Below are positions 7,362 through 17,020 of a stretch of 64,000 nucleotides of DNA, in pieces. This DNA comes from Rhizohabitans arisaemae. Lineage in GTDB: Bacteria > Actinomycetota > Actinomycetes > Streptosporangiales > Streptosporangiaceae. The position numbers and the translations under genes were made by a program. Under the pieces are notes generated by a model. The model ran no database searches. It was not told the DNA's origin and worked only from the letters and a program-made list of their open reading frames with translations. The number at the start of each line of letters is the position of its first letter. Position 1 is the stretch's first letter. Where the stretch lies: the NCBI RefSeq assembly GCF_025996515.1, contig NZ_BLRH01000009.1, positions 1,054,001 to 1,118,000 on the forward strand, written 5' to 3'.

Positions 7362-7586
7362 TCACAGGCGGCCGTCACGGATGGTCTCCCGGATGAAGTC
7401 CGGGTCGTACGGGATCGGCTCACTCGCCGCGATCCCGGCCATCACCTCGCCGATCGGCGGGGTGGAGACCTCCTCGTTCAGGAGTTCTCGCAGGTAGGCC
7501 GAGAGCGACCGGCCTGCTCGCTCCGCACGGGCCTTCAGTTCCAATATCGTCGCTTCCGGGACGTTCCGGATCTGAATGGTTCCCAC
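7362..7586 (-). CDS. FitA/VapB-type ribbon-helix-helix antitoxin (orphan)
   Basis: A 74-residue protein with an N-terminal ribbon-helix-helix DNA-binding fold: GTIQIRNVPEATILELKARAERAGRSLSAYLRELL. It then has a short C-terminal tail typical of antitoxins that bind a PIN-domain RNase. Such antitoxins repress their own operon and neutralise a VapC/FitB toxin encoded immediately downstream. Here the 200 bases downstream (leftward) contain no PIN-domain frame, only the aroF 3' end and its hairpin. The toxin gene is therefore missing, and the protein may act alone as a regulator or as an antidote to an unlinked toxin. The family call is good; the role is inferred. Confidence 0.82.
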   Translation of the reverse strand: MGTIQIRNVPEATILELKARAERAGRSLSAYLRELLNEEVSTPPIGEVMAGIAASEPIPYDPDFIRETIRDGRL

Positions 7587-7636
7587 GATGCGAGCCTAAC
7601 GGGCAGACTGCCTGCACGTATCCGGCCTAAGCCGCA

Positions 7637-8845
7637 TTAGCCGCAGACCGGGTGGTATTCCTGGACGGATCCGGCGAGGCGGGAGGCGAGTTCGTCGGCG
7701 TCCAGGCGTTTCTCGATGAGGCGCAGGTCGTCGATCTTCGCCTTGGTCTCCACCCGCCGGGGGGCGAGCATGGTGCAGCAGTCCTGGTCGGGGAGTTCGG
7801 AGATGCCCAGGGTGCGAATCCGGCGCGCCTCGGCGATGATCTCCGTCTTGTCCATGCCGATCAGCGGACGCAGGATGGGCATGGAGACCGCGTCGTCCAG
7901 CGCGGTGATGTTCTGCAGGGTCTGGGACGACACCTGGCCGAGCGAGTCCCCGGTGATGAGGGCCTTTCCGCGCAGGCGCCGGGCGACCCGGGCGGCCGTC
8001 TTCAGCATCAGCCTGCGCTGCGCGACCACCAGGAGCCGGTCCTCACCCGAGGACTTCAGCGACTGCTGCGCCTTGCCGAAGGGGACGACGTACAGCCGGG
8101 AGTTGCCCTGGAACCGGTCGAGTTCCCGCACCAGCCCGTACGCCTTGTAGATCGACTCCGGTCCGGTGAAGGGGATGCCGGAGAAGTGGAGGAAGTCCAC
8201 CCGCAGGCCGCGCCGCATCATCCGGTAGGCCGCCACCGGCGAGTCGATCCCCCCGGACATGAGCACCAGGGCCCGGCCGCTGATCCCGACCGGCAGCCCG
8301 CCGTGACCGGCCAGGCCGCCGGTGAAGACGAACGCCTCGTCCCGGTCCACCTCGATCTGGACGGTGAGCTCGGGCGTGGAGAGGTCCACGGGGAGCCCGT
8401 GCACGTCGTTGATTATCCCGCCGACCAGCCGGTCGATCTCGGTCGAGGTGAGGGGGAACCGCTTGTCCCGGCGGCGGGACCGGACCGCGAAGCTCACCTT
8501 CCGCGCGACGTCCTCGCGCCCTTCGAGGAGTTCGAGCGCGGCGGCGACCAGCGCGTCGGGGTCCTTGGGCACCCGCCAGGCCCGGTGGACCCAGACCAGG
8601 CCCATCACGTCGGAGACCCGGGCGGCGATCTGCTCGGCGATCTCGACCGAGGTGCCCGCCGGGAGGAGCAGGACGATCACCCCGTGCCGCTGCCGAAGGT
8701 CGACGTTGATCCCGAACGGCTTGAGCGCGCTCCTCAGGTTGGCCTGCAACCGCTGCTCGAAAAGCTCGCGATTCCCGCCTTTCAGGACCACTTCGCCGAG
8801 TTTGAGCAGCACGCAGGGCTCGCTCAGCTTGGTCGCGACGGACAC
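7637..8845 (-). CDS. thiI: tRNA sulfurtransferase ThiI
   Basis: Adenylates U8 of tRNA and transfers persulfide sulfur to make 4-thiouridine; in some organisms it also supplies sulfur for thiamine. The 402 residues contain an N-terminal ferredoxin-like plus THUMP region (1-180) and the PP-loop SGGIDSP at residues 197-203. They also contain ITGDSLGQVSSQTLQNI and a late LPDQDCCTMLAPRRVETKAK motif with the conserved Cys pair. The rhodanese domain found in enterobacterial ThiI is absent, so sulfur must come from another persulfide donor. A cysteine desulfurase and a TusA-like protein occur 40 kb away in this window. The ATG is the first start. Confidence 0.94.
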   Translation of the reverse strand: MSVATKLSEPCVLLKLGEVVLKGGNRELFEQRLQANLRSALKPFGINVDLRQRHGVIVLLLPAGTSVEIAEQIAARVSDVMGLVWVHRAWRVPKDPDALVAAALELLEGREDVARKVSFAVRSRRRDKRFPLTSTEIDRLVGGIINDVHGLPVDLSTPELTVQIEVDRDEAFVFTGGLAGHGGLPVGISGRALVLMSGGIDSPVAAYRMMRRGLRVDFLHFSGIPFTGPESIYKAYGLVRELDRFQGNSRLYVVPFGKAQQSLKSSGEDRLLVVAQRRLMLKTAARVARRLRGKALITGDSLGQVSSQTLQNITALDDAVSMPILRPLIGMDKTEIIAEARRIRTLGISELPDQDCCTMLAPRRVETKAKIDDLRLIEKRLDADELASRLAGSVQEYHPVCG

Positions 8846-9085
8846 GGGGATACCTCACAGACTGACGGAGAGAGCACGGCCGGAGCCGGGATCGCACACC
8901 GATGCGAGTGCGGGGACGGGGGTCCTCTGGTCGGTGCAACGCCCGCGCTCCGGCGGAAACTTCCCGGTGTCTAAATGTATCCCCAAGACAGCCCCAGGTC
9001 GTGCCGGTAACCCCGGGTCGCCACTCAGGCGTCAGTAACGACAGAATGCTTCAATCACACAGAACAAGTGCCAAGGTGACTGATA

Positions 9086-10057
9086 ATGGGACATATCAAC
9101 CATTTCGCGTATGGGCTGTTGACGCCGGTACTCGCGTACCTCATGTCGACACTGGGTTCCCTGCTCGGTCTCCTGCTCACCTCACGGGCCAGGGGCATGC
9201 GCGGCGGCGCCCGGCTGCGCTGGCTGATCTGGGGAGCGATCTGCATCGGCGGGACCGGGATCTGGGTGATGCACTTCATCGCCATGCTCGGCTTCTCGGT
9301 CGACCGGGTCCCGATCCGGTACGACGTGCCCGTCACGGTCGCCAGCGCGGTGGTGGCGATCGTCGTGGTCGGGGTGGGCCTGGTCATCCTGACCTACGGC
9401 GGGGGCAGGCGCCCGGCCCTGCTCGTCGGCGGCCTGATCGCGGGAGCCGGCGTCGCGAGCATGCACTACCTGGGGATGGCCGCCCTCAACATGCCGGGAC
9501 ACGTCGGCTACGACCCGCTGCTGGTGATCGCCTCGTGCGTCATCGCCGTCGTCGCCAGCACCGTCGCCCTCTGGTTCACCCTGCGCGTCCGGGGCTTGGT
9601 GTGGACCGTTCTAGCCGCGATGATCATGGGGGTGGCGATCAGCGGGATGCACTACACGGGGATGTCCGCCATGAGCGTCGGCATCGACGAGTCGCTCGGA
9701 CAGCCCACGGGGGCCGACTCGACCGACTTCCTGCTCCCGTTGATCGTCGGGATCAGCGTCCTCACCGTGGGCCTGCTCACCACGGTGCTCCTCACGCCCA
9801 GCGAATCGGAGCTGCGGGAGGAGGCCGACCTGCTCGACCGGATCGAAGCCCGGCGGCGACTCGCCGAACAGGAGGTACGGCCCCCGGCGGCCGGCAGGCC
9901 CGGTCCGCCCGCCGACACCCGGACCGGCAGGCCGGTCCGGGAAGGCCGGCCGGGTGCGCACCGGCAGGGCGCCACCTCGGCACGGACTTCCCTGTTCGAG
10001 CCGGTGGACCAGACCGGCCCGGCCGATCAGCCGAAGAAGACCTCGGACTCCCGGTAG
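9086..10057 (+). CDS. MHYT-domain integral membrane protein
   Basis: A predicted membrane sensor with about seven transmembrane helices in residues 1-250. Three copies of the MHYT-type motif are visible: WVMHFIAM, ASMHYLGM and SGMHYTGM. Their Met and His residues were proposed to bind a metal (copper) that senses a diatomic gas. Many MHYT proteins carry GGDEF/EAL or kinase domains. This one ends after the helices in a charged helix and a Pro/Arg-rich 70-residue tail with no output domain. The ATG has AAGGTG upstream. Its 3' end overlaps that of the convergent pfkA by 31 bases, a tail-to-tail arrangement. Confidence 0.88.
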   Translation: MGHINHFAYGLLTPVLAYLMSTLGSLLGLLLTSRARGMRGGARLRWLIWGAICIGGTGIWVMHFIAMLGFSVDRVPIRYDVPVTVASAVVAIVVVGVGLVILTYGGGRRPALLVGGLIAGAGVASMHYLGMAALNMPGHVGYDPLLVIASCVIAVVASTVALWFTLRVRGLVWTVLAAMIMGVAISGMHYTGMSAMSVGIDESLGQPTGADSTDFLLPLIVGISVLTVGLLTTVLLTPSESELREEADLLDRIEARRRLAEQEVRPPAAGRPGPPADTRTGRPVREGRPGAHRQGATSARTSLFEPVDQTGPADQPKKTSDSR

Positions 10058-11052
10058 CGCTCGATCGGAACCGTCTTCAGCTCCTTGGTCCCCTCGATGA
10101 GCGGGACCCGGACGATGTCGGTGCCCCGCAGCGCCACCATCTTCCCGAAGTCCCGCTCGTGCGCCGCGTCGATCGCCTGCAGGCCGAAGCGCGTCGCCAG
10201 GACCCGGTCGAAGGCCGTGGGGGTGCCCCCGCGCTGAATGTGGCCGAGGACGGTGGTCCTGGCCTCCTTGCCGGTGTGCTTCTCGATCTCGCGGGCGAGG
10301 AACTCGCCGATCCCGCCGAGGCGGACGTGGCCGAAGGAGTCGAGCTCGCCGTGCGACAGCGACATCTGCCCTTCCAGCGGGTGCGCGCCCTCGGCCACCA
10401 CGACGATCGCCGCGTACCGGCTCTGGAACCTGTTCCGCACGTACTCGCAGACCTTCTCGACGTCGAACGGGTTCTCCGGGATGAGGATGGCGTTCGCGCC
10501 CGCGGCCATCCCGGCGTGGAGCGCGATCCAGCCCGCGTGCCGGCCCATGACCTCGACGATCAGCGCCCGGTGGTGCGACTCGGCGGTCGTGTGCAGACGG
10601 TCGATCGCCTCCATGGCGATGTTGACGGCCGTGTCGAACCCGAAGGTGTAGTCGGTGGCGCCGAGGTCGTTGTCGATCGTCTTGGGCACACCCACCACGT
10701 TGACGCCGAGGTCGTGCAGCTGGGTGGCGACGCCCAGGGTGTCCTCCCCGCCGATGGCGATCAACGCGTCGACGCCGAGCGAGGCCAGATTGTCCTTGAT
10801 CCGGTCGACCCCGCCCTCGATCTTTATGGGGTTGGTCCGCGACGAGCCGAGAATCGTGCCACCGCGCGGCAGGATGCCGCGGACCGCCGCGATGTCCAGC
10901 TCCCGGGTCTCCCCCTCGAGCGGCCCGCGCCAGCCGTCCCGGAATCCGACGAACTCATGTCCGTACTCTTTGATCCCTTTGCGGACGACGGCCCTGATGA
11001 CCGCGTTCAGCCCTGGGCAGTCACCACCCCCGGTCAGCACTCCGATCCGCAT
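10027..11052 (-). CDS. pfkA: 6-phosphofructokinase
   Basis: Phosphorylates fructose 6-phosphate in glycolysis. 341 residues, with GVLTGGGDCPGLNAVIR, GILPRGGTILGSSRTNP, PKTIDNDLGATDYTFGFDTA and MGRHAGWIALHAG. The donor-site residues are GGEDT and PKTID, i.e. Asp and Lys where classical ATP enzymes have two Gly residues. In this family that pattern is linked to pyrophosphate use but also occurs in actinobacterial enzymes reported as ATP-dependent, so the donor is unresolved. It is divergent from glpK, with 97 bases between the starts, and its 3' end overlaps the MHYT gene. Confidence 0.93.
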   Translation of the reverse strand: MRIGVLTGGGDCPGLNAVIRAVVRKGIKEYGHEFVGFRDGWRGPLEGETRELDIAAVRGILPRGGTILGSSRTNPIKIEGGVDRIKDNLASLGVDALIAIGGEDTLGVATQLHDLGVNVVGVPKTIDNDLGATDYTFGFDTAVNIAMEAIDRLHTTAESHHRALIVEVMGRHAGWIALHAGMAAGANAILIPENPFDVEKVCEYVRNRFQSRYAAIVVVAEGAHPLEGQMSLSHGELDSFGHVRLGGIGEFLAREIEKHTGKEARTTVLGHIQRGGTPTAFDRVLATRFGLQAIDAAHERDFGKMVALRGTDIVRVPLIEGTKELKTVPIERYRESEVFFG

Positions 11053-11126
11053 AGCATGTTCCTTTCCATATCCACCCGGTAAGACTGTTAAGACCCGACG
11101 AGCATTCTGCCCGAGCCGGGAGCCAG

Positions 11127-11138
11127 TGGTCTAGACCA
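11127..11138. promoter_or_regulatory. Palindrome upstream of glpK
   Basis: TGGTCTAGACCA is a perfect 12-base palindrome ending 11 bases before the glpK ATG, in the divergent pfkA-glpK region. The TGGT/ACCA half-sites resemble those bound by GntR-type repressors. Overlap with the start region suggests translational or early-elongation block; the regulator is unknown. Confidence 0.4.
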
Positions 11139-11149
11139 TCGGAGCCTCT

Positions 11150-12628
<1,479 letters not shown>

Positions 12629-12631
12629 CCC

Positions 12632-13744
12632 TCATTCGCCCGGGAACGGGCCCGAGATCTCGTAGACGGCCTGCCGGGTGGCCAGGTAAAGGCGGCGGCC
12701 GTCCGGGGAGAACGTCATGTCCTCGATCCCCGGCCGGTCTTCCCCGGTCAGCTCCAGGAAGGGCGCGGCGCCGCCCGTACCGGTCACCGTGTCGGCCCGG
12801 ACTCCGCCTTCGGCGTCGTCGGCCACGAGCAGGTCCGGCATCCTCAGCCCGGCGGCCGGGGAGCCGCCCGCGGTGTGCGCGTCGTACACGACGTCGAGCC
12901 GCGCGGCGCGCGTGTCGTACCCCCAGACCCGCCCGTCGCCGCCCGCCGCGAAGTAGCAGACCCCGGCGGAGTGGTGCAGGCTCCGCGCGCCGTCGAAGCG
13001 CCGCGCCGCCGGCACCTGGGCCCGGAGCGGCTCGCAGGAGGCCGAGGGGTCGGGCACCCGCTCCCAGCGCACCGCGGCCGGGGATCCGGGCGGCCCGGCC
13101 ATCACCTCCAGCACGCCGCTGGAGAGGTCGCCCCAGATGGCGGGGCGGAAACGGTAGAGGCATCCGTCCGGCTCGTCCTCCACCATGTAGACGGTGCCCC
13201 GCTCCGGGTCGCAGGCGAGGTCCCCGCGCCGGAACCGTCCCGTCGCCAGCCGGGGGATCGCCGCGTGGACGCCGTACGGATCGGTCTCGAACAGGCGCCC
13301 GCGCGCCGTGTCCTCCGCCGAAAGCCAGGTCCGCCAGGGTGTCGGCCCGCCCGCCCGGTTGCGATCGGTCCCCGACAGGACCCGGCAGGCCCCCCGCGGG
13401 GTCCCCTCGGCGCCGAACCGGATCACGCAGACCCCGCCGAGCACGGGGGCCGCCGCGTTGGAGACGTACACCCAGCCGGGCCCGTCGGGCAGGCACGCCC
13501 CCGCCGCCGAAGCGGCCGGCCAGGTCAGCCCGCCCACCCGGTGGCCGCTCGCCGCGACGACCTTGGCGGTGAACCCCCACGGCAGGGCGAGTCCGTGCCG
13601 GTCCGGTGTGCACAGCGGACCGTACGGGCCGGGGCCGGACGAGGAACCGGACCCGGCGAGATGCGCCGCCCGCCAGAGCGCCCCGACGACGGGAACGGGG
13701 TTGCCGCGCAGGACTCCGGGGCTTCGCAGCGTGGAACGGTTCAT
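12632..13744 (-). CDS. Small PhoX-like (DUF839) beta-propeller protein
   Basis: 370 residues, related to the PhoX alkaline phosphatase family. Visible motifs include HAAIPRLATGRFRRGDLACDPERGTVYMVEDEPDGCLYRFRP, SLHHSAGVCYFAAGGDGRVWGYD and the closing GIEDMTFSPDGRRLYLATRQAVYEISGP. The family binds Ca and Fe and hydrolyses phosphomonoesters. This member is about half the size of full PhoX and has no evident Tat signal, so whether it is an active phosphatase is open. The ATG follows an ideal GAGGAGG site; a GTG 7 codons upstream is less likely. A full-length relative occurs at 58.3 kb. Confidence 0.8.
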   Translation of the reverse strand: MNRSTLRSPGVLRGNPVPVVGALWRAAHLAGSGSSSGPGPYGPLCTPDRHGLALPWGFTAKVVAASGHRVGGLTWPAASAAGACLPDGPGWVYVSNAAAPVLGGVCVIRFGAEGTPRGACRVLSGTDRNRAGGPTPWRTWLSAEDTARGRLFETDPYGVHAAIPRLATGRFRRGDLACDPERGTVYMVEDEPDGCLYRFRPAIWGDLSSGVLEVMAGPPGSPAAVRWERVPDPSASCEPLRAQVPAARRFDGARSLHHSAGVCYFAAGGDGRVWGYDTRAARLDVVYDAHTAGGSPAAGLRMPDLLVADDAEGGVRADTVTGTGGAAPFLELTGEDRPGIEDMTFSPDGRRLYLATRQAVYEISGPFPGE

Positions 13745-13904
13745 CGAAACCTCCTCGGCGTCCACGGTAGGACCCCTCCGCGAACTTGGCGGGAATACGT
13801 CATAAAGTCCACGGGAACATCCCGCAGAAAAGGATCACAGCGCGAGGGCAAGATCCGGCAAATCACCCGGCCCGGCCGACGCGGCGCGCCTAGAGTCCAA
13901 GGCG

Positions 13905-16829
13905 ATGTCGCAGATCACAGGGGCGTATCGGGCGCTGATCCTCACCGACGCGCCGGGCCCGGACGAAGCGGGCCGGCGGCTCGCCGCGGCCCTCGCCGTG
14001 CGCGGCTTCGCCGTCGAGACCGTGCCCCCGGTCACCGGGGCCGAGGAACGGGCCAGGACGGCGGCGTTCCTGGCCGGCGCCGAGCCCGGCGACCTGCTCC
14101 TCGTACGCGTCTCCGGCTCCACCGGGCTCAACTCCCGCGACTTCGTGACCCTGATGCGCGAGTTCAGCGCGGAGACGGACCGCACACCGGCCGCCGCGCT
14201 CCTGCTCGTCGTCGACTTCGGCTGGCTGGTGGACACCGGCCCGGACGGCCTCGGCGACGGGGTGCGCCGCCTCGACGTCCCCGGTGACCCGCCCGTCGCC
14301 GCCGCCGTCCTCTCCACCGCCCTGTCCACCCGGGCGGCGACCGCCGACCCCGCGGCCCCCTCGCTGACCGAGGTGATCGCCGAAGGCGTCGTCTCGGGAG
14401 CGGCCGACACCGACGCCGACGGCGTGATCACCGTGGCGGATCTGCACGCGTACGCGATGGGCAGGCTCGCGGGATCGAGCCGCAGGCCGTTCCTGCTCGA
14501 CCACCAGGCGTGCGCCGTACCCGCGCTGCCGCCGTACCTCCCGCCGCACGGGGCGTCCCACCGAGAGCTGCTGCGCAAACTCGGGCTGACCGACGACCCC
14601 GGGGTGGGCGCCGTACTCCACACCCTCTACCACGAGCGGCTGAGCCCGGCGGCCCAGGCGCTGCTGCGGCGATCCGCGCTGCTGCCCGAGAACGAGGAAC
14701 TCACCGCCGAGGTCGCGCACGTGATGCTCGACGCCGACGCCGACGCCGCGTGGGACGAACTGTGCCGGTGGGGGCTCGCCCCGGCGCCGGACCCGAGCAC
14801 GCGGGTGTTCGCCGCCGCGCTGCTGTCCGCGGTGGAACCCGAGGTCCTGCCGGAGCTGAGCCTGCGCATGCGGCGCCGGCGGGCCGGACGCCGGGCCCCC
14901 TGCCCCCGGGCCCTGCTCACCCCCGACCGCTGGACCACCGCCGACCAGCTCGGCCACCGCGTCCACGCGGAGGCGATCACCGCCTTCATCCGCTCCCCCG
15001 AGACCCGGCCCCCGCTCACCATCGGGATCCACGGCCCGTGGGGCTCCGGCAAGACCTCGCTGATGCGCATGATCCAGGAGTTGCTCGACCCCGGCGCGTC
15101 CGTCGGGGCCGCAGGCCGGATCGCCTTCACCACAAGCTCCCGGAGGGCCGTCACCAACCGCGAGGTGCTCCGGCTGCTCCGCCGCCCGTCCTCTTTTGAG
15201 CAAGCGCCCGGCCGAAGTGCTGAACCCGAGGTGGAGCAGCCCGGCTGGCGGCCCACCGTCTGGTTCAACCCGTGGATGTACCAGACCGGGGAGCAGGTCT
15301 GGTCCGGGCTCGCCCACGAGATCGTCAGCCAGGTCGTGGAGCGGCTCCCCGTGGCCGACCGGGAGCGATTCTGGCTCGAACTCAACCTCGCGCGGATCGA
15401 CCGCGACGAGGTACGCGGGCGGGCCTACCGGCTCGCCGCCTCCCGGCTCCTCCCCGCGCTCCTCGCCCTCGTCGTCACACTCGTCCTGGCGGGTGGCAGC
15501 CTCACCCTCGGCGTCGTCCTGCCTGGCCTCACCGCCGCGCTGGACCAGACCGCGGCGGGGGTCGGCGTCGGCGGGGCGCTCGCCGTCCTGGTGGCGGGAG
15601 GGGTACGGCTCGCGCGGTTCCTCTCCGAGTCCGCGGGTACGGTGTTCGGGCGGCTCGTCCAGCAGCCCGACGTGTTCGGCAACCTGATCCTTGAGCCCGG
15701 ATACCGGGCGCGGACCGGGTTCCTGCACCTGGTCCAGACCGACATGCGCCGGGTGCTCAAGCTCGTCGCCACCGAGGACCGGCCTCTGGTGATCTTCGTG
15801 GACGACCTCGACCGCTGCGCGTCCGACACCGTCGCCCAGGTCATCGAGGCGATCAACCTCTTCCTCGCGGGCGGTTTCCCCGGCTGCGTCTTCGTGCTGG
15901 CGATGGAGCCCGAACTCGTCGCCGCCCACATCGAGGCGGCCCACCCGGACCTCGCCGGGAACCTGCGCTCGGGCGATCGGGACGGCCGGTCCGGCCTCGG
16001 CTGGCGCTTCCTGGAGAAAATCGTCCAGCTTCCGCTCTCGCTGCCTCCGGTCGAATCCCAGGCCTCCGCCTATGTGCGCGCGCTCCTCGGGGTGGCGCCC
16101 GCCGCCCCGGCGCGGCCCGGGGGGTCCGCAGCCGGACCCGCCACCGGACCCACCCCCACGGGCCGCCCGGTGGGCCCCCGCGCGGTCCGGGACGAGGTCT
16201 CCACCCCCGATCCGGCCCTCGTCGAACGGCTGGAGATCGCCATCCGCGCCCTCGCCCCCACCGGCGACACCCTCGACCGGGTCGCCCACCAGGCGCAACG
16301 CCACCTCGGCCTGCGCCCGGGGCCCGACGCGCTCGGCGGGCTCGCCCGGGAGACCAGGCTCGCGGCGGACCGGGTGTTCGACGACATCTACAGCGACCAG
16401 CGGGCCTACGACGCGGTGGAGAGCGCCCTCCCCGCCCTCGCCCTCAGCAACCCGCGTGAGCTCAAGCGCTATGTCAACGTCTTCCGTTTCTACTCCTACG
16501 TCACCTACCGGCAGAGCCTCGCCGGAACCCCCCGCCCCGCCGACACCGCCCTGGCCAAGCTCGCCGCGCTGACCATCCGCTGGCCGCACCTGCTGAGCCG
16601 GCTCACCTCACGGCCGGACGGCGAGGTCAGCACCCTCACCCGGCTGGAGGAGGCGGCGGCGTCCAAGGACGACCGGAAATGGTGCGCGGCGCTCGACGAC
16701 GCCGGGCTCGACTCCCCGCGCGACCCCGCCGCCGAAGGCGCCGACGACGAGCACGCCCGCTGGGACGCGCTCCGCGACCTGCTCACCGCCGATCCCGAGA
16801 TCGCCCCCGTCGCCGACCGCCTCCTGTGA
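13905..16829 (+). CDS. Dead caspase-like / membrane KAP-family NTPase fusion
   Basis: 974 residues. C-terminal two-thirds: a KAP-type P-loop NTPase with Walker A GPWGSGKTS (377-385), WFNPWMYQ, and two transmembrane segments (about 513-541 and 550-573) inserted between the Walker motifs. Walker B is LVIFVDDLDRC (628-638), and ALSNPRELKRYVNVFRFY follows, all classic for KAP proteins. The N-terminal 185 residues align in layout with actinobacterial caspase-like peptidases (RALIL, GDLLLVRVSGSTG, LLLVVDFGW, then a DTDADGVITVADLHAYA strand). However, the catalytic His of SGHG is replaced (SGSTG, 70-74) and the Cys of DCC is lost (VVDFGW, 102-107). KAP proteins include the phage-exclusion factor PifA. 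A defence or membrane-linked signalling role is plausible but inferred. A TAGAGT -10 lies 8 bases before the ATG. Confidence 0.85.
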   Translation: MSQITGAYRALILTDAPGPDEAGRRLAAALAVRGFAVETVPPVTGAEERARTAAFLAGAEPGDLLLVRVSGSTGLNSRDFVTLMREFSAETDRTPAAALLLVVDFGWLVDTGPDGLGDGVRRLDVPGDPPVAAAVLSTALSTRAATADPAAPSLTEVIAEGVVSGAADTDADGVITVADLHAYAMGRLAGSSRRPFLLDHQACAVPALPPYLPPHGASHRELLRKLGLTDDPGVGAVLHTLYHERLSPAAQALLRRSALLPENEELTAEVAHVMLDADADAAWDELCRWGLAPAPDPSTRVFAAALLSAVEPEVLPELSLRMRRRRAGRRAPCPRALLTPDRWTTADQLGHRVHAEAITAFIRSPETRPPLTIGIHGPWGSGKTSLMRMIQELLDPGASVGAAGRIAFTTSSRRAVTNREVLRLLRRPSSFEQAPGRSAEPEVEQPGWRPTVWFNPWMYQTGEQVWSGLAHEIVSQVVERLPVADRERFWLELNLARIDRDEVRGRAYRLAASRLLPALLALVVTLVLAGGSLTLGVVLPGLTAALDQTAAGVGVGGALAVLVAGGVRLARFLSESAGTVFGRLVQQPDVFGNLILEPGYRARTGFLHLVQTDMRRVLKLVATEDRPLVIFVDDLDRCASDTVAQVIEAINLFLAGGFPGCVFVLAMEPELVAAHIEAAHPDLAGNLRSGDRDGRSGLGWRFLEKIVQLPLSLPPVESQASAYVRALLGVAPAAPARPGGSAAGPATGPTPTGRPVGPRAVRDEVSTPDPALVERLEIAIRALAPTGDTLDRVAHQAQRHLGLRPGPDALGGLARETRLAADRVFDDIYSDQRAYDAVESALPALALSNPRELKRYVNVFRFYSYVTYRQSLAGTPRPADTALAKLAALTIRWPHLLSRLTSRPDGEVSTLTRLEEAAASKDDRKWCAALDDAGLDSPRDPAAEGADDEHARWDALRDLLTADPEIAPVADRLL

Positions 16830-16984
16830 CCCCTCCCGGCCGGGGGCGGACGACGCGACGACGTCAGGGGTACGGGCCACGCTTGAGTGATCTTGGTGGC
16901 CGCGCGGCCGATCGGCGCCGTCGCCCGCACCCGGCCGATCGCGGGACGGGCCGGTCCGCGGCCGGGGGCGACTCGGACCCGGCA

Positions 16985-17020
16985 TTGACACTGCAATGAT
17001 TGCAGTGCCATCATTGCAGT
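16985..17020 (+). promoter_or_regulatory. MerR-type promoter/operator, leaderless
   Basis: TTGACA (16985-16990) serves as -35. Eighteen to nineteen bases later CATCAT/ATCATT serves as -10, the long spacing typical of MerR-controlled promoters. The spacer holds a perfect palindrome, ACTGCAATGATTGCAGT (16990-17006), and a third half-site ATTGCAGT (17013-17020) runs directly into the ATG of the regulator. The start codon lies about 6 bases after the -10, so the mRNA is probably leaderless. Strong case for autoregulation. Confidence 0.75.

Noticed and set aside
13890-16589. Very long antisense frame opposite the KAP NTPase gene
   Set aside because: It mirrors the GC-rich codon pattern of the plus-strand gene; the product is only low-complexity Gly/Arg/Asp/Val and has no motif, while the plus strand encodes clear Walker motifs.
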